Source of the DNA: Flavobacterium psychrophilum | GTDB taxonomy: Bacteria > Bacteroidota > Bacteroidia > Flavobacteriales > Flavobacteriaceae | Direction of reading: 5' to 3' | Length of the DNA stretch: 64,000 nucleotides | Assembly (NCBI GenBank): GCA_945862065.1 | Contig: CAMAWT010000001.1 | Coordinates: 62,001 to 126,000, forward strand | Shown here: piece after piece, positions 45,804-53,820 of the stretch | Position numbering within the stretch: the first letter of the stretch is position 1 | Layout: every line of letters starts with the position of its first letter | Position numbers and translations under genes: made by a program | Notes under the pieces: generated by a model | Told to the model about the DNA's origin: nothing | What the model saw: only the letters and a program-made list of their open reading frames with translations | Databases searched by the model: none

Positions 45804-45834
45804 TTTGATTATTCAAATGTTGGCTATATATTTG
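45804..45834 (+). promoter_or_regulatory. Promoter of the siderophore-type receptor (TTTG-N19-TATATTTG)
   Basis: TTTG (45804-45807) and TATATTTG (45827-45834) are separated by exactly 19 bases. This is the best full match to the Bacteroidota -33/-7 consensus in the window. Transcription should start near 45840, 28 bases before the ATG. Confidence 0.8.
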
Positions 45835-45867
45835 CATCGTTATTTTTAATTATTCTAAATTAACATT

Positions 45868-48273
45868 ATGAAAAAACAAATTAGCTTCTTTTTTATTCTA
45901 GTATTCACGTCAATTATAAGTTCAGCCCAGGAAACAGGTTCCATAGAAGGAAAAATTATTTCCAAAGACGGTTTCCCTCTTTCAGGAATCTCAATTAAAT
46001 TAGGAAAAAAAGCAACCTTATCCAAAACGGATGAAAAAGGTTTATTTTATTTTAAAAATTTCCCTATTGGATTACATACCATAACCATTGAAGCGGAAGG
46101 TTTAAAAAAACAAACGCAAGATATCAAGGTAAACGCTAATGAAAAAACCAAGGTTTCATTTACTCTTGATGAACAAATGGAAACATTGAAAGAAATTGTA
46201 ATTGTAATCAAAGAAACTCCTAACCGACGCAAAGTAAGCGCCGTTCGTTCTGGCTTAAAGCCAATGGATATTCCGCAAAGTGTGCAAACCATCGATAATG
46301 AAATCATTACACAACAGCAGTCTATTCGCTTAAGCGATGTTATTAAAAATGCAAACGGGGTTTATGTAGGTTCGGCTCGTGGTGGTGCTCAAGAATCTTT
46401 TTGGTCAAGAGGTTATGACATGTCTGCAAATAATATGTTCAAAAACGGATTCAGATATAATTCGGGTTCTATTCCTGAAGTTTCATCATTAGAAAAAGTA
46501 GAGTTTTTAAAAGGAGGTTCGGCTTTATTGTATGGAAATGTTGCACCTGGCGGTATTCTGAATTTGGTTACCAAAACACCTTCATTCAAAAAAGGCGGCG
46601 AAATTACGATGCAAATTGGTAGCAATGCATTTTACAAACCTTCCATCGATTTATTTGGACCAATGAATAAATCTATTGCCTACCGATTTACAGGTTCATA
46701 CGAAAATGCTGAAAGTTTTCGGGATGTTGTAAAAAGAGAACGTTATTACATCAATCCGTCCTTCTTGTTTAATTTAAATCCAAAAACGCAACTTACCATT
46801 CAAGGTGATTTCATGAACGATGATTGGACCCCAGATTTTGGAACGATACTCATAGGAAAACAAATTTATGACGTTCCTCGAAATAATTATTATGGTGCTT
46901 TATGGTCTAATGGAAACACAAAAACTGCCAGTGCTTCTGCCCTATTAAATCATTCGTTTAACAAAAATTGGAAACTTAATTTCAATTCGTCTTATCAAAA
47001 TTATGACCGAGAATGGAAAGGAACTGAGCGTATTCAAATTACAAATCCAGATGGAACGTGGAGCCGTCCTTTGGGTCAATACAAAAACTTGGAAGCCATT
47101 TTAGGTGAGCAAATCAGTTTGCAAGGTTGTTTCAAAACGGGTAACATCAAACACCAAACTTTTTCGGGTATTGATTTTGAAAATTCTGTTGCAACGGCAC
47201 ATACGTTTGTCTTTTCACCCATAACTTTCGATACTATTAATGTTTTTACATTCGACCCAAATAATCAAACTATTACAGAACCGAATTCGACAAATACTCA
47301 AAAAGTAGTAACCACAACCAACCGTTTTGGTATTTATGCTCAAGACTTGATTTCGTTTACAGAAAAATTCAAAATGCTGGTAGGAATTCGTTGGTCATGG
47401 CAAGAAGCACTGGCAGAAACGTATAAATTTACTGTTAATCCAATAACAATTACAAAAGGAACCGCGCTTACAGACAAAGCCTTTTCACCAAAAATTGGAT
47501 TCATTTACCAACCTAACAAAAATGCGTCTGTATTTGCGAGTTACTCTAATTCGTTTACTCCAAATACGGGAACTACCGCCGACTTAAAACCGATAAAAGC
47601 ATCTATAATTGATCAATATGAAGTAGGAATTAAAAAAGATTTTTGGAACGGTATTTTGAGTACAAACCTTACAGTATATCAAATAACCAACAGCAATTTG
47701 GCACAAACTGCTGAATTTAAAGCAGACGGAATTACCGCAAACACCGACGTCAATATCAAAGTGTTGAACGGTGAAATCAAAAGTAAAGGAATTGAAGTTG
47801 ATATAACGGCTAAACCATTTGAAGGATTAAATATTTCGGCAGGATACAGTTATAATGATAGTCGTTTTAGCAAAACAAAAAAAGTAAATGGCGCGAATAT
47901 CGAAGGAGATCGATTGGTAAGAACGCCAGCAAATACTGCCAATTTGAGTTTCTTTTATACCTTTCCAACAGGTAAATTAAAAGGTTTTTCTATAGGTGCT
48001 ATTGGCAATTACATTGGTAACCGTTTTGGCGGATGGAACGATCAATATGTGGTGAATGCAACAACTGGTGCCGTTACCATTTTAGACAGAGATTATCCAA
48101 TAAATGGATACACAACAGTAGATATATCAGCGGGTTACTCGTATAAAAAATGGAGTGTTTTGTGTAAACTTTCTAACATTACCAACGAATTAAACTACAC
48201 CGTTCACGAAAATTACAGCATTAATCCGATTGCGCCTAGACAAATAATGACGAGTTTAAAATATAAATTTTAG
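45868..48273 (+). CDS. TonB-dependent siderophore-type receptor
   Basis: An outer-membrane receptor of 801 residues. A signal peptide (about 1-20) is followed by a carboxypeptidase-regulatory-like beta-sandwich at about 24-110 (ETGSIEGKIISKDGFPLSGISIKL). Next comes a plug domain (PMDIPQSVQTIDNEIITQQQ and LEKVEFLKGGSALLYGNVAPGGILNLVTKTP). The barrel ends in a terminal Phe (SLKYKF). The PQSVQ start of the plug is a mark of FhuA/FpvA-type siderophore receptors. Substrate (ferric siderophore) is inferred. It has the canonical promoter at 45804-45834. No siderophore biosynthesis genes are nearby. The exported KatG is divergent next door. Confidence 0.9.
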   Translation: MKKQISFFFILVFTSIISSAQETGSIEGKIISKDGFPLSGISIKLGKKATLSKTDEKGLFYFKNFPIGLHTITIEAEGLKKQTQDIKVNANEKTKVSFTLDEQMETLKEIVIVIKETPNRRKVSAVRSGLKPMDIPQSVQTIDNEIITQQQSIRLSDVIKNANGVYVGSARGGAQESFWSRGYDMSANNMFKNGFRYNSGSIPEVSSLEKVEFLKGGSALLYGNVAPGGILNLVTKTPSFKKGGEITMQIGSNAFYKPSIDLFGPMNKSIAYRFTGSYENAESFRDVVKRERYYINPSFLFNLNPKTQLTIQGDFMNDDWTPDFGTILIGKQIYDVPRNNYYGALWSNGNTKTASASALLNHSFNKNWKLNFNSSYQNYDREWKGTERIQITNPDGTWSRPLGQYKNLEAILGEQISLQGCFKTGNIKHQTFSGIDFENSVATAHTFVFSPITFDTINVFTFDPNNQTITEPNSTNTQKVVTTTNRFGIYAQDLISFTEKFKMLVGIRWSWQEALAETYKFTVNPITITKGTALTDKAFSPKIGFIYQPNKNASVFASYSNSFTPNTGTTADLKPIKASIIDQYEVGIKKDFWNGILSTNLTVYQITNSNLAQTAEFKADGITANTDVNIKVLNGEIKSKGIEVDITAKPFEGLNISAGYSYNDSRFSKTKKVNGANIEGDRLVRTPANTANLSFFYTFPTGKLKGFSIGAIGNYIGNRFGGWNDQYVVNATTGAVTILDRDYPINGYTTVDISAGYSYKKWSVLCKLSNITNELNYTVHENYSINPIAPRQIMTSLKYKF

Positions 48274-48286
48274 AAGCAGATAATTA

Positions 48287-48386
48287 CGTTTCAAAAAAAA
48301 TTTTGTCCCGCTATCGCCTTTATCTTTTTGTTTTTTGAAAAAAAAACATAAAGGATATCGGCTCTATCGGGGCTAGACTTGTCGTA
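48287..48386 (-). repeat. Interspersed hairpin element, copy E
   Basis: On the minus strand it begins AGCCCCGATAGAGCCGATATCC and ends GGCGATAGCGGGACAAAAT ... GAAACG. Inner arms CCTTTATGTTTTTTTT and AAAAACAAAAAGATAAAGG can pair. It lies just after the receptor stop codon, before the toxin promoter. Confidence 0.75.
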
Positions 48387-48492
48387 TAGATTTTCAGATG
48401 TCTTTTTTTGAGTTGCAAAATTTCAGAATTTTTTAAAAGTCTATACTTGTGAGATAACTTGTAAAAGAACAACAAAAAAACACTTAAAATAG

Positions 48493-48522
48493 TTGCTATA
48501 TTTGGAAACTTTGGTATCTTTG
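48493..48522 (+). promoter_or_regulatory. Promoter of the toxin-antitoxin pair (TTG-N19-TATCTTTG)
   Basis: TTG (48493-48495) and TATCTTTG (48515-48522) are 19 bases apart. The implied start site near 48527 rules out the upstream in-frame TTG and supports the ATG at 48547. Confidence 0.75.
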
Positions 48523-48546
48523 TTAAAATTTTTTGAAAACAAATAC

Positions 48547-48891
48547 ATGCACTATTTTGAAACTCGCTTTTTAGAAGAAGCCGATAAATTTATATCCGAA
48601 CTTGATTTTAAAACTGTTAGAAAATTATTATATAATATTGATTTAGCCGAACAAACAAATGATCCAAGACTTTTTAAAAAATTAAATAAAGACATTTGGG
48701 AATTTAGAACTCTTTATGCTGGAATTCAAATTAGACTTCTCGCTTTTTGGGACAAAACAGAAGACAAAAAAACATTAGTATTTGCAACACATGGCTTTAT
48801 AAAAAAAGTAGATAAAATACCACCAAAAGAAATTGAAAGAGCAATGCAAATAAAAGAAACATATTTTAATAATAAATTTAAAACTACATAA
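48547..48891 (+). CDS. HigB/RelE-type toxin (phage Gp49-like family)
   Basis: A predicted type II toxin of 114 residues from the ATG at 48547. It has the RelE/HigB-like core of the Gp49 family: DFKTVRKLLYNID, LFKKLNKDIWEFRTLYAGIQIRLLAFWD, and LVFATHGFIKKVDKIPPKEIERA, the conserved HGFxKKxxKxPxxEI motif. Such toxins cleave mRNA on the ribosome. It comes before the antitoxin, as is typical of HigBA, with one base between the ORFs. The pair is flanked by hairpin elements E and F and may be a mobile addition. Confidence 0.88.
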   Translation: MHYFETRFLEEADKFISELDFKTVRKLLYNIDLAEQTNDPRLFKKLNKDIWEFRTLYAGIQIRLLAFWDKTEDKKTLVFATHGFIKKVDKIPPKEIERAMQIKETYFNNKFKTT

Positions 48892-48892
48892 A

Positions 48893-49219
48893 ATGGCAAA
48901 GAACGAAATAAAATCCTACTCGCTTTCAGAAATGAAAGACAAATATATTGGCACAGTCGGTACAAAAGAACGTGAAGAATATGAATATGAACTTAGTATG
49001 GATGTTTTAGGTAAATTTATAAAGACAGCAAGACAAGAGCGAAATTTGACTCAAGAACAATTAGGTGAAATTATTGGGGTTCAAAAATCTCAAATTTCTA
49101 AATTAGAAAGCAGTACAAATAGTGCAACAATTGACACAATAATTAAAGTTTTTAAAGCTTTGAAAGCTGATATAAATTTTAATGTAAAAATAGAAAATCA
49201 GTATATTAAATTGGCGTAA
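48893..49219 (+). CDS. XRE-family antitoxin, HigA-like
   Basis: A protein of 108 residues with a helix-turn-helix of the Cro/CI type (residues about 43-95): ARQERNLTQEQLGEIIGVQKSQISKLESSTNSATIDTIIKVFKALKAD. The N-terminal 40 residues, rich in Lys/Glu/Tyr, probably bind the toxin. It should neutralise the upstream toxin and repress the shared promoter at 48493-48522. The start follows the toxin stop by one base, giving coupled translation. Confidence 0.9.
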   Translation: MAKNEIKSYSLSEMKDKYIGTVGTKEREEYEYELSMDVLGKFIKTARQERNLTQEQLGEIIGVQKSQISKLESSTNSATIDTIIKVFKALKADINFNVKIENQYIKLA

Positions 49220-49483
49220 ACTCTCAAAGCCAATCGCATTATCTAGTAAACTTCCTCGACACAAACAGACGGAATGCGCTTCTCAAATAATTATATAAAA
49301 TAAATCTCTTTTATAAGTGCGTTAAAAATGAACCCTTTTTGATGTGAATATATCCACAAAATCAAACATTTGAAGTTAATTTCTGCAAATTGTTTGAGTA
49401 TTTCAAATGAATTCGATTTCGAAAAAAAACATATACTTTTCAATTAGATATTGATTCTGGAATTTTAAACGACATCTCGTCTT

Positions 49484-49626
49484 CTGCCCCCGATTGAAGC
49501 GGCAGCCCCGAAGGAAAAAAGGCTATTTTTTTCTTGAAGTGCCAAAGCGACCTTGGGAGCTCTTGGCACTTTTAGAAAAAAAAGCCTTTTGACTGAGGGC
49601 TACAGCGAAAAGCGGGAATTGGCCCT
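49484..49626 (+). repeat. Interspersed hairpin element, copy F
   Basis: Starts TGCCCCCGATTGAAGCGGCA and ends GGCTACAGCGAAAAGCGGGAA TTGGCCC. The inner arms AAAAAAGGCTATTTTTTTCTTGAAGTGCCAA and its complement form a long stem. It lies in the 446-base gap between the antitoxin and tonB ends; the rest of the gap (49220-49483) holds no ORF or clear signal. Confidence 0.75.
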
Positions 49627-49656
49627 AAAAAAAACCTATATCGCTATAGGTTTTAA
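49626..49656 (-). terminator. Terminator of tonB
   Basis: AAAACCTATA and TATAGGTTTT pair around TCGC. On the minus strand the stem runs into eight T. It lies ten bases past the tonB stop. Confidence 0.8.
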
Positions 49657-49665
49657 AAGTGTTAG

Positions 49666-50466
49666 TTATACAGAAACGGCAATGGGTAGTGTAAATTGAG
49701 TTCGAACGGGTTGCCCGTCTTTAATGCCTGGCGTCCATTTTTTCTTCAATGATTTGAGTACTCGAACAGCTTCTTTGGCAATGATTGAATTGGTTTTTTC
49801 TCTGACTTGAATGTCGGTCATGGTGCCATCGGTTTCAATGACAAACGAAACGTTTACTCGAATGGTTTCACCTTCTTCTAGATTTACCCTGTCAAAATTA
49901 TTGGCTACATATTGGTAAAAATTATTTATTCCGCCAGGAAAATTTGGCTGACGATCGAGTTCACTTGCTTTTACTGGTCCGGTTAATGCCGGAATGGTAA
50001 CTGAAGTATTGGAGCCGTTTGCATTGGATCCAGTGGAAGACGCTGTGCCCGTTGGGCTACCTGTGGTAACTGGCGATGCAGCTACTTGCGTGTTGTTAGG
50101 TACATTTACAACGGCATTGGGCGTTGCAGTAACAACGGGTGGCGCATTGATTACGGGCGTTTCAATTGGAACTTTTGGAGTCCTTGGCGCTTTTGCTTTA
50201 GGTTCTGTAGGTTTTACAATCGGAACAACTTCTTTAATGTGTATAATCTTGCAAACAATTGGTTCTGAAATGATTACAGGTTCTTTTCTTTCAGAAAAAG
50301 AGCTCATGATAAAAAAGATACCACTTATCAAAACTACCCCACAAACAAAGGCTTTACCTGATGTTTGAGCACTTTCTTGGCGTAATTGATACGCACCATA
50401 GGCTTTATTTTTTCCCTCGAAAACAAGGTCAAGCCATTTTTGTCCATAAATACTAACGTTTCGCAT
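49666..50466 (-). CDS. tonB: Energy transducer TonB
   Basis: Couples the proton motive force to outer-membrane receptors such as those at 34646 and 45868. It has 266 residues. A short cytoplasmic N-terminus (ending in NKAYGAYQLRQ, the Bacteroidota TonB start) is followed by one membrane helix (about residues 38-57), a Pro/Thr/Val-rich periplasmic spacer (about 75-165), and the C-terminal TonB domain (NFPGGINNFYQYVANNF ... IRVNVSFVIETDGTMTDIQVREKTN ... AVRVLKSLKKKWTPGIKDGQPV). Single gene; exbB/exbD are not adjacent. Confidence 0.92.
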   Translation of the reverse strand: MRNVSIYGQKWLDLVFEGKNKAYGAYQLRQESAQTSGKAFVCGVVLISGIFFIMSSFSERKEPVIISEPIVCKIIHIKEVVPIVKPTEPKAKAPRTPKVPIETPVINAPPVVTATPNAVVNVPNNTQVAASPVTTGSPTGTASSTGSNANGSNTSVTIPALTGPVKASELDRQPNFPGGINNFYQYVANNFDRVNLEEGETIRVNVSFVIETDGTMTDIQVREKTNSIIAKEAVRVLKSLKKKWTPGIKDGQPVRTQFTLPIAVSV

Positions 50467-50595
50467 AATAAAAGAATTAAAAGGTTAACGTATTGATGTT
50501 TCATAGTGCTTTTATTTTAAGTTCCAAATATTTAAAAACCAGCTTTATATAAAAAACGAAAAAGTTGGATGTTTTATTGTGTGGATGATAATAAA

Positions 50596-51039
50596 TTAGG
50601 TATTTAATTCTAAATCCTTTATATAATCTTCATATTCTATAAAAAAATCTTCGAAAAGAGTCATTTGAGTTGAGAAAAATTCAAATATAGATGGCCATGT
50701 TTTGGAGTTGTTTAGACTTACATCGAATAATTCTACCCAAATGCGACTGATTATTTTTCCATTATCGAGATAAAAGGTTCTTTCAAGTAGTGCTTCTGGG
50801 AGGTATTCGTCATGAAGAATGGTTTTCAATGATTCGATTTTTTCATAATAAATTTTTCGAAGTTCATCGCTGTTGCATTCAATATCGAGTAATACTTGTG
50901 CTTTTTTATTATCTACATGAAACTTAAAGGTAAAATCTTTAATTTTAGTATCATACAAAATCCATTTTCTTGGATTATTTGCAGCAAATTGTGTCCAAAA
51001 GTCTTTCTTAATGTGTAATGTTTCTTCTTTGCTATACAT
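50596..51039 (-). CDS. DUF4268-family protein
   Basis: A cytoplasmic protein of 147 residues, no signal or helix. It begins MYSKEETLHIKKDFWTQFA and contains FKFHVDNKKAQVLLDIECNSDELRKIYYEKIESLK, the DUF4268 pattern. Homologues are found alone or at the end of restriction-type proteins, but nothing here suggests a defence role. Function unknown. It is divergent from the NUDIX gene. Confidence 0.8.
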   Translation of the reverse strand: MYSKEETLHIKKDFWTQFAANNPRKWILYDTKIKDFTFKFHVDNKKAQVLLDIECNSDELRKIYYEKIESLKTILHDEYLPEALLERTFYLDNGKIISRIWVELFDVSLNNSKTWPSIFEFFSTQMTLFEDFFIEYEDYIKDLELNT

Positions 51040-51091
51040 GGTTGTTTTGGTAAACTAATTTTTTGTAAATTTATGAAATAAAATAAAGACC

Positions 51092-51736
51092 ATGCAGTTT
51101 AATGATTTTTTAAATTTGATACCCGCACTGTTGCCAATTGATTTACCTTTTGAGGAATCTCATTTAAAAATGGCACCAAAAGAACGCGCCCGATTGATGA
51201 AAGAAGCACGTGAAAAAGCGGTTGACCCAAAGTTTGCGGCCGTTATGATGTTGGTTTATCCAAAAAATGGTGTTTCACATGTAGCGTTAATCTTAAGGAA
51301 TTCATATCCGGGAGTTCATGCTTCACAGGTTGCTTTTCCGGGTGGTAAGGTAGAAATCGAAGATGCTCATTTAGAAATGACCGCTTTGAGAGAAACGCAT
51401 GAAGAAATTGGGATTCATCCAAAAAATATTTCAGTAGTACGTTCTTTTTCAGAGGTATATATTCCGCCAAGTAATTATGTAGTACAGCCATTTTTGGGAT
51501 ATTCATCTACTGAATTAACATTTACTATTCAGCCCGAGGAAGTTGCTGGAATTATAGAAATGCCTTTAGCAACTTTGCTTGACGAAAGAACCATTGTATC
51601 GCACCAATTATCAACAACGTATGCAATAGATATTGAAGTTCCCGCTTTTTTGGTCAATGAACATATTGTATGGGGAGCCACTGCAATGATGTTAAGCGAA
51701 CTAAAAGATGTTTTGAAGTTGGCATTAAAGCGATAG
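51092..51736 (+). CDS. NUDIX hydrolase, CoA pyrophosphatase type
   Basis: A cytoplasmic NUDIX hydrolase of 214 residues. The NUDIX box reads GGKVEIEDAHLEMTALRETHEEIGI. The preceding SYPGVHASQVAFPGG matches the CoA-pyrophosphatase (NudL/YeaB) signature LLTxRSxxLRxHxGQVAFPGG in relaxed form. It probably cleaves coenzyme A or its derivatives to 4'-phosphopantetheine. Substrate is inferred from this motif. It is followed after 32 bases by the acyltransferase gene, likely in the same transcript. Confidence 0.87.
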   Translation: MQFNDFLNLIPALLPIDLPFEESHLKMAPKERARLMKEAREKAVDPKFAAVMMLVYPKNGVSHVALILRNSYPGVHASQVAFPGGKVEIEDAHLEMTALRETHEEIGIHPKNISVVRSFSEVYIPPSNYVVQPFLGYSSTELTFTIQPEEVAGIIEMPLATLLDERTIVSHQLSTTYAIDIEVPAFLVNEHIVWGATAMMLSELKDVLKLALKR

Positions 51737-51768
51737 TTTTGTATGTTTGCGGTTCAAAAAATTAAATC

Positions 51769-52578
51769 ATGGGATTATTTAAAAGAAATCCTTTCGGACA
51801 TATACTTTTTATAAAAAAATGGCTCATCAGAATTTTTGGAGCTATTACACATAAACGTTATCGCGGTTTTAATGAACTTCACATTGAAGGATCTGAAATT
51901 ATTCGTTCGTTACCCGATACAAATGTATTGTTTATATCCAATCACCAAACGTATTTTGCAGACGTAGTAGCTATGTTTCATGTTTTTAATGCAAGTTTAT
52001 CTGGCAGAGAAGATTCTATTGAGAATATTGGCTACTTGTGGCAACCCAAAATGAATGTGTATTATGTAGCTGCAAGCGAAACGATGAAAGCAGGATTACT
52101 ACCCCGAATCATGGCTTATGTTGGTGCAATAACCGTTGAACGAACTTGGCGAAGCGGCGGAAAAGATGTGACTGAAAAACGAGAAGTGAATCCAAATGAT
52201 ACTGAAAACATTCGAATCGCTCTTGAAGATGGTTGGGTAATTACTTTTCCGCAAGGAACCACCAAATCTTTTAAACCCGTTCGGAAAGGAACCGCACATA
52301 TAATAAAACAACATAAGCCCATTGTGGTGCCTATTGTAATTGATGGTTTTCGTCGTTCTTTTGACAAAAAAGGATTGCGATTGAAAAAGAAAAATATCTT
52401 GCAATCATTCACAATCAAAGAGCCATTGCAAATTGATTATGAAAACGAAACTATTGAAGAAATAGTAGAAAAAGTAGAATATGCTATTGAACAACATGCA
52501 TCCTTTTTGAAAGTAATTTCAAAAGAAGAACTTGAAGAACAAGAACGTCTCAATGCTTTGAGAAAATGGGAAAGGTAA
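51769..52578 (+). CDS. 1-acyl-sn-glycerol-3-phosphate acyltransferase family protein
   Basis: A membrane-associated phospholipid acyltransferase of the PlsC family, 269 residues. The catalytic HxxxxD appears as NHQTYFAD near residue 63. The glycerophosphate-binding FPQGT is in TFPQGTTKSFKP. A later conserved region is PIVVPIVIDGFRR. It probably makes phosphatidic acid from lysophosphatidic acid. It follows the NUDIX gene and is convergent with the putative anti-sigma gene, with three bases between stops. Confidence 0.88.
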   Translation: MGLFKRNPFGHILFIKKWLIRIFGAITHKRYRGFNELHIEGSEIIRSLPDTNVLFISNHQTYFADVVAMFHVFNASLSGREDSIENIGYLWQPKMNVYYVAASETMKAGLLPRIMAYVGAITVERTWRSGGKDVTEKREVNPNDTENIRIALEDGWVITFPQGTTKSFKPVRKGTAHIIKQHKPIVVPIVIDGFRRSFDKKGLRLKKKNILQSFTIKEPLQIDYENETIEEIVEKVEYAIEQHASFLKVISKEELEEQERLNALRKWER

Positions 52579-52581
52579 ATG

Positions 52582-53193
52582 TTATTCCTCAATTTTCTTA
52601 AGTTCATTATAATTTGATTTTAGCTTATTTAATAGCAATCCATATAAAATATGGTAAAAAACTAAAATAATACCTACCAAAATTATCATTGCAATTCCGA
52701 AAATAATATAAAATTTGGTTGATGAAATTATTATTTTTGAATTGGTATTTTCAAAAGTCGATGAAAAACCATCAATGAAACCGAAGGCTGCAAAAATACT
52801 ACTTACCACAACATTCCAATAAATGTAATAGTTAACAATTCGTTTTGTTTTTAATATATCTTGAATCAATTTTTTGGACGAATCCAAAATAGATATGGAT
52901 TGATAATTTTTATAGAATAGATAAATAAAACCAACAATCACAAGATAGTTTGCTTTTTCAAAAATATCTAATAAAGGATGTAACGTTAAAAATGAATTAT
53001 ATTCATCAACGTTTACAAAAAAACTAATTCCGTTTAAAATAATAAATTCGCAAATACTAATGATAAGTATCCATTTAACGACAGAAGATGATTTCAAATG
53101 AATCATTTTATAAATGTCGTTTTCTGTAACCTGTTCAAAATTGGTTTTGTTTTTGTCCCAATCTTTTTTCAATAAATCCAATTCATTCATCAT
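52582..53193 (-). CDS. Four-helix membrane protein, probable partner of the ECF sigma factor
   Basis: I do not recognise a named family. It has 203 residues. A cytoplasmic N-terminus of about 38 residues (MMNELDLLKKDWDKNKTNFEQVTENDIYKMI) precedes four hydrophobic helices (about 39-60, 75-97, 125-145, 165-190) and a charged tail. It begins four bases after the sigma factor stop. Genes in this place and of this shape in flavobacteria often act as anti-sigma factors that hold the sigma at the membrane. That role is inferred from position only. Confidence 0.6.
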   Translation of the reverse strand: MMNELDLLKKDWDKNKTNFEQVTENDIYKMIHLKSSSVVKWILIISICEFIILNGISFFVNVDEYNSFLTLHPLLDIFEKANYLVIVGFIYLFYKNYQSISILDSSKKLIQDILKTKRIVNYYIYWNVVVSSIFAAFGFIDGFSSTFENTNSKIIISSTKFYIIFGIAMIILVGIILVFYHILYGLLLNKLKSNYNELKKIEE

Positions 53194-53197
53194 AGTC

Positions 53198-53692
53198 TTA
53201 CGGATTTAATATTTTTTTTAATTTTTTTTTAATTCGATTCATTTTTACTCTGGCATTGACTTCAGAAATACCTAATGTTTCAGCTATTTCAGTATAATCT
53301 TTCTCTTCTAAATACATGTAAATCAATGCTTTTTCTATATCATTTAATTGATGCACCGCTTTATACATTAGTTTCAACTGTTCTTCTTCTTCTGGATTAT
53401 AATCTTCTTGCGAAATGAAATAACTATGCTTTTCATAATCGCTTGTTTGAATGCTTTTACTGTTTTTTCTGTATAGTGAAATGGATGTATTTAATGCAAC
53501 TCTATAAGCCCATGTTGAAAATTTGGAGTCACCTCTAAATTTCGGAAAGGCTTTCCACAGTTGAATCGTAATTTCCTGGAACAAGTCTTTGTGCGCGTCA
53601 CCATCAGAGGTATATAATCTACAAATTTTGTGGATTATATTTTGATTGTCACGTAATTGTGTAACAAAAGTTTGCTCCAGTTGATTGTTCAT
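53198..53692 (-). CDS. ECF-family RNA polymerase sigma factor
   Basis: A group IV sigma factor of 164 residues from ATG 53692. A longer frame up to 53755 would run through the promoter box at 53727-53734 and is not used. Region 2 is seen as DLFQEITIQLWKAFPKFRGDSKFSTWAYRVALNTSISLYRK and region 4 as LNDIEKALIYMYLEEKDYTEIAETLGISEVNARVKMNRIKKKLKK. The acidic linker between them (SQEDYNPEEEEQ) is typical. It directs polymerase to an unknown regulon. Four bases separate it from the membrane protein gene, likely its regulator. Confidence 0.92.
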   Translation of the reverse strand: MNNQLEQTFVTQLRDNQNIIHKICRLYTSDGDAHKDLFQEITIQLWKAFPKFRGDSKFSTWAYRVALNTSISLYRKNSKSIQTSDYEKHSYFISQEDYNPEEEEQLKLMYKAVHQLNDIEKALIYMYLEEKDYTEIAETLGISEVNARVKMNRIKKKLKKILNP

Positions 53693-53726
53693 ATTCTTAT
53701 TAGTAAAATTATAAAGGCATTTGTTA

Positions 53727-53755
53727 CAAAAATAGGTTAAAAATATGAAGGCCAA
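53727..53755 (-). promoter_or_regulatory. Promoter of the ECF sigma gene (TTG-N18-TATTTTTG)
   Basis: On the minus strand TTG (53753-53755) and TATTTTTG (53727-53734) are 18 bases apart. The start site is about 30 bases before the ATG at 53692. Confidence 0.65.
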
Positions 53756-53820
53756 AATTTACTATTAAAAAAAGTTTGGCACTATCATTGATGTGTTTAA
53801 TTGATTATAATCCAAATAAC

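Noticed and set aside
48287-49626. Composite transposon around the toxin-antitoxin pair
   Set aside because: The flanking elements have no transposase or target duplications that I can see, and the same elements occur elsewhere without cargo.
49994-50368. 124-residue Gly/Thr/Val-rich ORF opposite tonB
   Set aside because: Mirror of the Pro/Thr-rich spacer of TonB; no start signal or family.
53776-53820. Upstream ATG start of the ndh gene
   Set aside because: It adds 15 residues without similarity before the FAD fold; the ATG at 53821 fits the family start better.
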